From a bacterium (lineage in GTDB: Bacteria; Bacillota; Bacilli; Lactobacillales; Streptococcaceae), in the NCBI GenBank assembly GCA_905221125.1, contig CAJNBY010000031.1:1-5528 (forward strand): 5,528 nucleotides of DNA, written 5' to 3'. Position numbers and translations under genes: made by a program. Below the pieces are notes generated by a model. The model saw nothing but the letters and a program-made list of their open reading frames with translations, ran no database searches and was not told where the DNA came from. The first letter of the stretch is position 1, and each line of letters begins with the position of its first letter. This document shows positions 1 through 5,528 of this stretch, piece by piece.

Positions 1-402
1 AACGTTACAGTAGCGGTAGGTGAAACGAGAGTTCAACCATCAGAGACTGATGGTAATAGTGTATATGCAGGTGCTAATAATATAAATGTTAAGGTACCGC
101 ATGATGCCGGTATCTTCTATGTCAAATATTATGATAAAGTCACAAACCAAGCTAGAGAAATTTCAGTAAAACGAGATAGTCTGACTGGACCGTGGACATC
201 TACTAAAACTGAATATGCTACAGTAGTGGCAACTACTAAGGATGCGTTTACAGATACAGTTACTCTTAGAATGGCTGAATCAATTAAGGAAAGCACTCCA
301 AGCAAAGTAGGTGCAAGAGATGACGATAGAATATTTGCGATTTCAAATATTAAAGATAAAGGTTATTCAAGTCCAGTAGGATGGCAACCAATAGCTGTCA
401 CA
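1..402 (+). other. Module A1 ('PHDA' module, first copy, left edge at window start)
   Basis: Residues 1-134. This is a beta-rich module that opens with the strand NVTV, has an S..VYAGA stretch, then the motif VPHDAGIFYVKY (P33-H34-D35-A36), a KR.S..GPW turn and an IKEST segment, and closes with GYSSP..WQPIAVT. The same landmarks recur in A2 and, more weakly, in A3, so it is a genuine repeated domain. I do not recognise a named family. The conserved His-Asp pair on a predicted strand edge is notable, but no function can be assigned. The true left border may lie a few residues outside the window, in the last strand of an upstream C module. Confidence 0.7.
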
Positions 403-3400
403 AACGAAGCCCCAACAATAGCACCGGGAAATCAAGGAAATACAGTGACAGTAGAACATGGATCAACTTTAAATCTCATGAACTTAGTCACAGTCCGAGA
501 TAAAGAAGATGACAAACAAGCCACACGAGGGACAAGAGTTCATGCGGAAATCCTATCAGTAAATGATGTCGCAACGACTAAAGAGGTGAGGACTAATCAA
601 CCAGGCGTTTATCGAGTGAAATACAAAGCGGTAGACAGTCAAGGAAAAGAATCTGGCGAAACGACAGTAACCGTGAATGTAAAACCGGAAACACCAACAG
701 TAAATAGCACAACAACAGAAAACCGTATATTATCAACCGATAAAACATTGACTGGTAGAGGGGTAGCTGGCGCAAAAATTAAAGTAACAGTAAATAATAC
801 AGTACTAAAAGAAACTACAGTACAACCAAACGGAACATGGTCAGTAACACTTGATAAAGGTTTCAACAGTAATAACGTTTCGAACATAAGACAACTAGTA
901 GAACCAGATATCGTCAAAGTCACTCAAAGTGTGGATGGAGTAGAAAGTTCAGAAAACAACGTTACAGTAGTATTAGGATCAAGTACAATTCGCCCATCAG
1001 AAACAGGTGGTTCAAGTGTGTTTGCGGGAGCGAAAAAACTTACAGTAGAAATTCCGCATGATGCAGGCATGTTCTATGTAACATATAAATATAGAGAAAA
1101 AACAAACGCATCAGAAAAAGATTCCGCTATAATGAGAGAACTAGGCTTCAAACGAGAAAGCATCGATGGAGCTTGGGTAGCTACAAAACCAGAATATGGA
1201 GTTGTGACAGAAAGAGACGTCAAAGGCAAATTTACAACAACTGTTACAATCGATATGAAGGAGGATATAAAAGAAAGTACAAAAGATGCTGAAAAAGCCG
1301 CTGTAATTGCGAATATTAGAGAAAATGGATATTCTAGTCCGACAAGATGGCAACCAATAGCCGTCACAAACGAAGCCCCAACAATAGCACCGGGAAATCA
1401 AGGAAATACAGTGACAGTAGAACATGGTTCAACTTTAAATCTCATGAACTTAGTCACAGTCCGAGATAAAGAAGATGACAAACAAGCCACACGAGGGACA
1501 AGAGTTCATGCGGAAATCCTATCAGTAAATGATGTCGCAACGACTAAAGAGGTGAGGACTAATCAACCAGGCGTTTATCGAGTGAAATACAAAGCAGTCG
1601 ATAGCCAAGGGAAAGAATCTGGCGAAACTACAGTAACCGTAAATGTAAAACCAGAAAAACCAATGGTAAACCCTCTGGACAATGGTGATGTGACAATTAG
1701 TAACGTTAATCAAACCAATGTTGATCGCTTGGAGGTAACTTATACTCCAAATCCAACGAGACGTTTGCAAGATAATGGTAATGTAGCGGAAACAGAACAA
1801 GCTAGAACGACTATTGTTGCTACTAAGGGAACTAATAATCAATGGACTATCACACGGGGTCAAAAAGAGGGTATTAGTATTTCAAATACGGGCGAATTGA
1901 CTCTTAAAGACTCTGTGGTTAAGGATTTGACTAGCGTTGACGCTAAGGTTCTTGCTCAAAATATCGCAAGTAATGTAGAGAGTCAAAATGCTAAGGCTGG
2001 GGACAAAAAAGTGCCAGTTATTGGTGCTAATTCTACGCTTATAGGAGTTGGAAAACAACTTAACATTCCTCTGACTCTATCAGATGGAAATGGAGTAGGT
2101 GTAGACGAAGGAAATATCAAAGTTACAAACTTGCCAAATGGTCTAACTTACGATTCGGCAACAAAATCAATAAAAGGAACACTTGGTTCAGTCGCTAAAC
2201 ATGATGTTACAGTAAGAGTCCTAGATAAGAATGGGAATAAAGCTGAGAAAATAATCTCTATAGCTGCTGTTCAGCCTAAGCCTATCTATGCGATTAAAGA
2301 TAGTACTATTCCAAATGTAGCCACTGCAAGCAATTTTGTAGAAATGCCTGCAGGGTTAACAAGTCCAAGTATTGCTTGGAAGGATGGTCAACCAACAACA
2401 ACAGCAGTAGGAAATACGAGCAAAACTGTAACAGTCAGTGCGGATGGTTATACTTCGACAGAAGTAGATGTTCCGGTGACGGTATATCCAGGAGTAACTT
2501 ATCGTAAGGTTAATAATAAAGAAGTAACAGAGTACGATGAGATTGTTGGACAACCATTGACGTCAAGTGTATGGGGAACAGGTGGACGTACGAAACCTGC
2601 TGCAGCTGATTTCTATGTAGAATTTGAAGGTGGAAATAAACCAGATGGTACAACTATCAGATTTAAAGATGGAGATCCAGTTAGTTCAAGCACAACAGCG
2701 GGTATAACGACTAAAACGATCGTTGTAACTTATCCAAATGAAGCAGGGACTGTTGAAAAAAATGTAACGTTCAAGACTTATGGAAATGAAGTAAATTATC
2801 CGGGAGGAAAAGATTCTGTAGAAACAATAGTTGGAACAGAATTTAGTAAGATTACTGCAGCAGGAACTATCAAGTTAAGTGATCCGAAGTTGCCAAATCC
2901 AAAGGGAACTTTCATTGGTTGGTGGAATAAGATTGCCAAAAAAGCATATACTCCTGAAAATAAAATTGGAAAACGTGAAGAAAACGTTAATGTTTGGTAT
3001 GGAAGTACTGTTGAAAATCAACGTGGAGATACTCAACACTTATACAGTGATCAAAATATTACTGTGAATTTAACAGTCAAACCACAAGCGCCGATAATTG
3101 CTGAAGATGCCTTGTATGGTAAAGGTACGACTAAACCGAATCTAACGGTAGGGAATCTTCCAACGAACAGTCAGTTAGAAACTGGAGCATCAGTTACGGT
3201 TGAATTATTCCAAGGGAATAAGAAAGTTGCTTCTAAGACAGTAAACGGCGGAATAAGTTCAGTTGAATTTAATAATAATGATTATAGCGACAATCTAACT
3301 TATAGTGAAAAAGTTCATGCGGTGGTTAAAGTTGCCGGTGGTACTGGAACTACAGCCTATAACTTATCATCTGCAAATAGTAATGGCATCCAAGTTACTC

Positions 3401-5528
3401 CTCAAAAACCAACTTTTGATACAGCAACAGTGACTTCAACTAGTCGTACACTAAGAGGTACATTAGGCGGATTTGATGCAACTAATAGAGTGGTCAAAGT
3501 TCATTTGAACGATGAGAATAATACCGTTCTATCTAGTGAAAATAATGGCGGAGTAACCATCAATGGTAATACATGGACAGCTACGCTTCCTGCTACTGTA
3601 AAACTTCGTCAATCAGTCGCTAAAAATGGTGAAACTACAACGCCACCAGCGATTACAGTGGAGAATACAGTCACAGGAGGAACAGTTTCAACTACAAGTG
3701 ATAATAAACAAGTTGAAATGGGAGCTTACTCTGTATCACCTGCTATTGCGGGTAGCAAACATATTGATATCACAGTTCCACATGATGCTAAACGAGTGGA
3801 GTTGAGATTCCATAATAGCGAAGAAACAGGAGATAAACCAAACAGTATCGTACTTGTTCGTGGTCAAAACGGAGGAGATTGGCATGTAGACGCAGTACGG
3901 ACTGATCATACTGCGGTAAGTGATGCGAATAAATTTGTAGCAAAAATTGAAAATGGAGTTAGTCGTACAAACGCCTCTGAAAATCTGGTAAGAATTCATC
4001 TCAAGGAAATTGAAGGTGGGTCTAAACTTCATTTGAAGGAAGAAGTAGCGAATGGTAGTGGAACAAGTACTTACGGAAAAGGATTAGGTTTACGTGTAGC
4101 TTACCAATCTGAAGCAGGACAAGATCCTGTAACTGCTGGAAATTGGATGATTGCTAACATTAGCAATACGTCTCCGACTCTGGAGTACAAAGGAACAGAA
4201 GGAAGAAGTGATACGACTCGTAAAGTCTTCCCATCTGGCACAAGTATTACGAAAGAGAAATTAGCTGAACTAGTAACTATCAGAGATACTGAAGATAATC
4301 ATACAGTTCCTGAAGATAAGCCGTACGGTACTGGAAGTCTCCAAATAATGTCTGGATTGACAGAAACACCAGGAAAAGCAACCCCGGCAGGACGATATAC
4401 AGTAGTTCTTAAAGCTATCGATAGTCAAGGAAAAGAAAGTAATCCCTTGACAGTGCATGTGGGTGTGGTGTCTACGGATGTGAAATACCAACCACAAGTA
4501 AATGGAGTTGACCAAGGAGCTGCGAAAGTAGTCGAAGTAACTGGAAGTGAGCATCACCAAGGAGATAGCGTAAGCTACACACCAGAAGGAGAAATCACAG
4601 GAACAGACGGAAAAGTATATGTACCAAAAGATCCAAAAGCAAAAACAGTTACATTAACAGACAAACCACAAGTAATCAATGTAGAATATGTTGAAAAAGC
4701 AGCATCAACAGACGTCAAATACCAACCACAAGTAAATGGAGTTGACCAAGGAGCTGCGAAAGTAGTCGAAGTAACTGGAAGTGAGCATCACCAAGGAGAT
4801 AGCGTAAGCTACACACCAGAAGGAGAAATCACAGGAACAGACGGAAAAGTATATGTACCAAAAGATCCAAAAGCAAAAACAGTTACATTAACAGACAAAC
4901 CACAAGTAATCAATGTAGAATATGTTGAAAAAGCAACTACATCTACTCCTACATTTACGGTAGGAACACAAAATCCACAAACAGGAAATGTTGAAGTAAC
5001 GGTCGGTGGTGTTCCTGAAGGTACTAAAGTTACATTGCCAGGTGTTACTGGTGAAAAAGTCGTAACTGGTGGAAAAGTAGTGTTATCTCATAATGATTTA
5101 CCAGATGAACCAAAAACAGGAAAAGGAAGCGCGCAAGAAGATGGTAAACTTCCAAAAGAAGGAACAAGTGAAATCACAATTCCTGGTAAATTAACTAGCG
5201 CTAAAGGTGAACCTGCAAAAGAGTTTGAAGTTGAGATTCCACTACCACTCGTAGTTCCAGATCCAGAACATTTAACATCAAAAGAAATAGAAAAATTGGT
5301 AGAAGAAGTTAAAAAATCTAATCCAACTAGCGATGTTAAGGCGGATGGTAAGGGCAATGTTACTGTAACGGATAAGACAACTGGCGATTCAGTACTCATC
5401 CCAGTGAAAGACTTAACAGTAAAAGACTTCACCCCAGTGACACCGACTGAGAAAGTACCAGTGAAGAAAGCTGGAGAATTGACTCAAGCCGAACAAGACA
5501 AAGTCAAAGAAAAAGTTCAAGCTAAGAA
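1..5528 (+). CDS. Interior of a giant multi-domain surface adhesin-like protein (partial at both ends)
   Basis: Frame 1 runs without a stop for 1842 codons and leaves the window at both ends, so neither start nor stop can be placed. The translation has no cysteine and is rich in Thr, Val, Lys, Asn and Gly. It consists of consecutive beta-sandwich-like modules of about 75-170 residues, typical of the stalk of Gram-positive wall-anchored adhesins. Modules in order: A1, B1, C1, A2, B2, an unassigned module D, a He_PIG-like Ig, two Rib-like modules, an InlB B-repeat-like module, an Ig-like module, C3, A3, B3, two identical 78-residue repeats, an unassigned module J, and helix-plus-beta modules. 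There is no signal peptide, membrane segment, catalytic motif or LPXTG in view, so secretion and wall anchoring are inferred from family resemblance. The likely role is adhesion or biofilm contact; the ligand is unknown. Whether this is a named protein cannot be decided from the sequence, so no symbol is given. Confidence 0.96.
382..690 (+). repeat. Long direct repeat, copy 1 (partner at 1348-1656)
   Basis: This 309-base segment pairs with 1348-1656 at an offset of exactly 966 bases (322 codons). Between 382 and 629 I find two differences: T396 against C1362, and A462 against T1428. The perfect runs are 65 and 167 bases long. From 630 to 690 there are eight differences, all silent: GCG/GCA, GTA/GTC, GAC/GAT, AGT/AGC, GGA/GGG, ACG/ACT, GTG/GTA and CCG/CCA. 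The upstream flank (module A) is much more diverged. Confidence 0.93.
403..690 (+). other. Module B1 (Ig/cadherin-like, 'DSQGKES' module, first copy)
   Basis: Residues 135-230. It begins NEAPTIAPGNQG, continues with a V.HGSTL strand, the acidic turn RDKEDD and PGVYRVKYKAVDSQGKES, and ends in a TTVTVNV strand. The pattern (a linker with NEAP, an acidic 'D.ED' loop, and the final 'Y.V.Y.A.DS.G' and 'TVTV' strands) is that of bacterial Ig-like or cadherin-like stalk domains. The acidic loop could bind calcium, which is an inference only. The protein sequence is identical to B2 over all 96 residues. Confidence 0.75.
691..957 (+). other. Module C1 (bacterial Ig-like, Big_6-type)
   Basis: Residues 231-319. 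It starts with PTVNSTTTEN, followed by LTGRGVAGAKIKVTVNN, then VQPNGTWSVTLDKG and a final VKVTQSVDG...ENNVTV. This series (short Pro-led strand, 'tGrg.aGa.i.Vtvn', 'v..nGtWsvtl', 'v.vtQ..dG..S....V.V') matches the bacterial Ig-like fold grouped as Big_6 in Streptococcus and Staphylococcus surface proteins. It runs directly into A2 through the shared NNVTV strand, so the border is approximate. Confidence 0.75.
958..1368 (+). other. Module A2 ('PHDA' module, second copy)
   Basis: Residues 320-456. It is homologous to A1 along its whole length: NVTV at the start, SSVFAGA, IPHDAGMFYVTY (P352-H353-D354-A355), KRESIDGAW, TK.EYG, DIKEST and GYSSP..WQPIAVT. It is three residues longer than A1; the spacing between the copies rises from 957 to 966 bases inside the module, so small indels have occurred. 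A1 and A2 are clearly diverged in protein and DNA, in contrast with the near-identity of the B modules that follow them. Confidence 0.72.
1348..1656 (+). repeat. Long direct repeat, copy 2 (partner at 382-690)
   Basis: Second copy of the 309-base direct repeat, in the same orientation and reading frame. The near-exact part is 1348-1595 and the silently diverged tail is 1596-1656. The repeat encodes the end of module A2 and all of B2. Confidence 0.93.
1369..1656 (+). other. Module B2 (Ig/cadherin-like, second copy, identical protein to B1)
   Basis: Residues 457-552. Every residue matches B1, and the match extends seven residues upstream into WQPIAVT, giving 103 identical residues (128-230 against 450-552). 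The first 248 bases after the shared TGG start differ at only two positions, both synonymous. From position 1596 on, eight synonymous differences appear in about 55 bases. B2 is followed by module D, whereas B1 is followed by C1, so the identity ends where the context changes. Confidence 0.78.
1657..2010 (+). other. Module D (unassigned, beta-rich with a short helical tail)
   Basis: Residues 553-670. It opens KPMVNPLDNGDVTIS, continues with TNVDRLEVTYTPNPTRR and TTIVATKG..NQWTI, then ISISNTGELTLKDSVVKDL. The last part, around DAKVLAQNIASNVESQNAK, looks helical or linker-like. The 'P.DNGDVT' opening and 'D.l.VtYTP' strand are familiar to me from Ig-like modules of other streptococcal giant surface proteins, but I cannot name a family. 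It replaces the C module that would be expected after B2, and so marks the switch from the C-A-B repeat unit to unrelated stalk modules. Confidence 0.5.
2011..2271 (+). other. Putative-Ig module (He_PIG-like)
   Basis: Residues 671-757. The signature is the stretch VTNLPNGLTYDSATKSIKGT followed by GSVAKHDVTVRVLDKNGN and a final hydrophobic strand (KIISIAAV). 'LP.GLtyd.at.sI.Gt' followed by '..a.v.D..Gn.a' is the hallmark of the He_PIG (putative Ig) family, common in secreted and surface proteins of many bacteria. A structural stalk role is the default reading. The N-terminal strand VPVIGANSTLIGVGKQLNI fits the start of this fold. Confidence 0.75.
2272..2493 (+). other. Rib-like module 1 (short)
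   Basis: Residues 758-831. The segment contains IPNVATASNFVEMPAGL, then IAWKDGQPTTTAVGNTSKTV and a closing DVPVTVYPG. The order of a helix-like region, 'W.dg.P.tt..G...v.V' and a final 'V.VPVTV' strand resembles the Rib/alpha-like repeat of group B streptococcal surface proteins, in a shortened form. The usual 'YPDG' is replaced by 'SADGYTS'. The match is by pattern only; a profile search would settle it. Confidence 0.5.
2494..2784 (+). other. Rib-like module 2
   Basis: Residues 832-928. The core KPDGTTIRFKDGDPVSSSTT, then GITTKTIVVTYPNEAGTVEK and NVTFKTYG, follows the Rib order '.P.gt...f.dg.pv..tt.G..t..V.VTYP...g..e...V'. The conserved TYP strand is present, with NEAG in place of DG. An unusual N-terminal extension (TYRKVNNKEVTEYDEIVGQP) precedes the core and may be a linker or an extra strand. 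Rib-type domains form rigid rod-like stalks. Confidence 0.6.
2785..3081 (+). other. InlB B-repeat-like (beta-grasp) module with trailing RGD segment
   Basis: Residues 929-1027. The sequence runs NEVNYPGGKDSVETIVGTEF, then LPNPKGTFIGWWNK, AYTPENKIGKREENVNVWYG and a last strand NITVNLTVK. A Gly-Gly near the start, 'P...G..f.GWw' in the middle and 'N...i...eNv.vwY' at the end is the layout of the Listeria-Bacteroides (InlB B) repeat, a small beta-grasp domain. After the WYG motif comes an insertion carrying R1008-G1009-D1010. Assignment is by motif only; alternatively it is a degenerate Rib-like domain. Confidence 0.5.
3082..3399 (+). other. Ig-like module (Big_6-like, diverged)
   Basis: Residues 1028-1133. 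It begins PQAPIIAEDALYGKGTTKPN, followed by GASVTVELFQGNKKVASKTV, SVEFNNNDYSDN and VHAVVKVAGGTGTTAYN, and ends NGIQVTP. The Pro-led start, 'G..v.V.l..g....' strand and final 'A.a.n..g..s......V.V' layout is like Big_6 modules in the same protein, but the central 'nG.Ws' motif is missing. It is probably a fourth, degenerate member of the C type, placed directly before C3. Confidence 0.55.
3400..3660 (+). other. Module C3 (bacterial Ig-like, Big_6-type)
   Basis: Residues 1134-1220. It shows PQKPTFDTATVTSTSRTLRG, then VVKVHLNDENN, VTINGNTWTATLPATVKLRQ and a final strand AITVENTVTGG. The conserved 'NG.tW.atLp' turn and the Pro-led entry match C1. It is followed by an A-type and a B-type module, so the C-A-B order is retained although the sequence has diverged strongly. 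Confidence 0.65.
3661..4164 (+). other. Module A3 (diverged, enlarged 'PHDA' module)
   Basis: Residues 1221-1388, about 168 residues against 134-137 for A1 and A2. The anchor motifs are GAYSVSPAIAGS, DITVPHDAKRVELRF (P1260-H1261-D1262-A1263), GGDWHVDAVRTD in place of the GPW/GAW turn, and NWMIANISN in place of WQPIAVTN. The middle is expanded, with LVRIHLKEIEGGSKLHLKEE and GLGLRVAYQSEAG carrying no counterpart that I can align by eye. Homology to A1/A2 rests on the shared motifs, their order, and the C and B modules on either side. Confidence 0.55.
4165..4470 (+). other. Module B3 (diverged Ig/cadherin-like module)
   Basis: Residues 1389-1490. It matches B1/B2 at NTSPTLEY (for NEAPTIAP), LAELVTIRDTEDNHTVPEDK (for LMNLVTVRDKEDDKQ), PAGRYTVVLKAIDSQGKES (for PGVYRVKYKAVDSQGKES) and the last strand LTVHV. 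The acidic D.ED loop and the DSQGKES turn are both retained. It joins directly to the first 78-residue repeat through the strand VHVGVVS. Confidence 0.72.
4471..4704 (+). repeat. 78-residue tandem repeat, copy 1
   Basis: This 234-base unit encodes residues 1491-1568. It runs from STDVKYQPQVNGVDQGAAKV through TGSEHHQGDSVSYTPEG and GTDGKVYVPKDPKAK to PQVINVEYVEKAA. The layout 'V.Y....G.......G..Y.......gk.Y.........VnV.Y' resembles MucBP-type mucin-binding and related beta-grasp repeats, but the match is loose and the family is uncertain. Positions 4483-4701 are identical in DNA to 4717-4935. All lysine codons in the unit are AAA. Confidence 0.9.
4705..4938 (+). repeat. 78-residue tandem repeat, copy 2
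   Basis: Residues 1569-1646, directly following copy 1 with no spacer. Base differences from copy 1 occur only in the first four codons (TCA ACA GAC GTC against TCT ACG GAT GTG, all silent) and in the last codon (ACT for GCA). The 219 bases between are exact. The unit length of 234 is a multiple of three, so gain or loss of a unit would keep the reading frame. The different flanking codons show that these are the outermost copies of this array. Confidence 0.92.
4939..5262 (+). other. Module J (unassigned, beta-rich)
   Basis: Residues 1647-1754. The segment has TFTVGTQNPQTGNVEVTVGG, then VPEGTKVTLPG, a GGKVVLSHNDLP strand-turn, a hydrophilic stretch DEPKTGKGSAQEDGKLPKEG and EITIPGKLTSAKGEPAKEF, and closes with VEIPLPLVVP. 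It looks like an Ig-like stalk domain with an inserted charged loop. I recognise no named family. It sits between the identical repeats and the helix-plus-beta modules. Confidence 0.45.
5263..5445 (+). other. Helix-plus-beta module K1
   Basis: Residues 1755-1815. It contains the amphipathic helix HLTSKEIEKLVEEVKKSNP, then a beta hairpin (DVKADGKGNVTVTDKTTGD and SVLIPVKDLTVKDFTPV). The order 'LT..E...v...v..aNP...v..d..GnvtVt...g....ip..dL' is a recurrent short module in giant streptococcal, Gemella and Lactobacillus surface proteins, often in long tandem arrays near the C-terminal wall-spanning part. I do not have a firm family name. Its presence hints that the C-terminus is being approached. 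Confidence 0.6.
5446..5528 (+). other. Helix-plus-beta module K2 (cut by the window end)
   Basis: Residues 1816-1842. TEKVPVKKAGELTQAEQDKV followed by KEKVQAK is the linker and helix of a second module of the same type, with 'LTQAEQDKVKEKV' matching 'LTSKEIEKLVEEV' in K1. The beta hairpin lies beyond the window. It predicts further copies downstream. Confidence 0.55.

Noticed and set aside
1258..1264. AAGGAGG, a strong Shine-Dalgarno-like string inside the gene
   Set aside because: No ATG, GTG or TTG lies at a usable distance; the next ATG (1286-1288) is 21 bases further on. It encodes part of the in-frame sequence MKED and is best read as chance.
382..1656. Mobile element or CRISPR explanation for the long direct repeats
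   Set aside because: There is no transposase, inverted terminal repeat or short regularly spaced repeat. The repeats are in-frame coding modules of one protein.
1522..1863. Reverse-strand ORF of 113 residues (Ile/Ser/Phe-rich, membrane-like look)
   Set aside because: It is antisense to B2 and module D. Its hydrophobicity is a by-product of reading A-rich sense codons backwards. The same holds for the other reverse ORFs at 593-775, 639-923, 1074-1367, 1141-1425, 2356-2553, 3736-4032 and 4270-4560.
2879..3067. Forward ORF of 62 residues in frame 3
   Set aside because: It is out of frame with the continuous gene and overlaps the InlB B-repeat-like module, whose frame-1 translation has clear domain motifs; the frame-3 product has none.
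4471..4938. Identification of the 78-residue repeats as SHIRT domains of periscope proteins
   Set aside because: The high identity and size are similar, but the residues do not match the SHIRT pattern I remember; a MucBP-like or other beta-grasp repeat fits better, still without certainty.
5088..5432. Reverse-strand ORF of 114 residues, the longest on that strand
   Set aside because: It lies fully antisense to modules J and K1 of the open frame, is a low-complexity Ser/Val/Thr/Leu string produced by complementing Lys/Glu/Pro/Thr codons, and has no convincing ribosome binding site or family resemblance.
1..5528. Promoter, terminator, riboswitch, tRNA or other RNA gene
   Set aside because: The whole window is a continuous coding frame; I found no intergenic space, no GC-rich hairpin followed by a T run, and no tRNA-like structure.

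Overview
The window is the interior of one very large protein-coding gene on the + strand. Frame 1 is open from the first base to the last: 1842 codons, with no start and no stop inside the window. The product is an extracellular, cysteine-free, Thr/Val/Lys/Asn-rich, multi-domain protein, of the kind seen in giant wall-anchored adhesins of Firmicutes. Hand-counted G+C in sampled lines is about 32-43 percent. Codons end mostly in A or T, and the modules are Rib-like, Ig-like and MucBP-like. These fit an oral Streptococcus (mitis-like group) best; Gemella or another lactic-acid coccus is possible. The export signal and the sorting signal (LPXTG type), if present, lie outside the window, so surface anchoring is inferred.

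Layout in residues of the window. A composite unit of three modules (C, an Ig-like Big_6-type fold; A, a 'PHDA' module; B, an Ig/cadherin-like 'DSQGKES' module) occurs three times: A1-B1 (1-230, with its C module probably upstream), C1-A2-B2 (231-552) and a diverged C3-A3-B3 (1134-1490). Between units 2 and 3 lies a run of different modules: an unassigned module D (553-670), a putative-Ig (He_PIG-like) module (671-757), two Rib-like modules (758-928), an InlB B-repeat-like module with a GWW motif (929-1027, including an RGD tripeptide) and another Ig-like module (1028-1133). After unit 3 come two virtually identical 78-residue tandem repeats (1491-1646), an unassigned beta-rich module J (1647-1754), and one and a half copies of a helix-plus-beta module (1755 to the window end).

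The most notable signals are at DNA level. The B1 and B2 modules are identical over 103 residues. Their DNA differs at only 2 positions over about 248 bp and then switches sharply to dense synonymous differences, which suggests a recent intragenic gene conversion or duplication tract. The 234-bp tandem repeat is exact over 219 bp, so the protein could easily vary in length. I see no RNA gene, mobile element, CRISPR array, promoter or terminator. All reverse-strand ORFs and the one short alternative-frame forward ORF look like shadows of the large gene.
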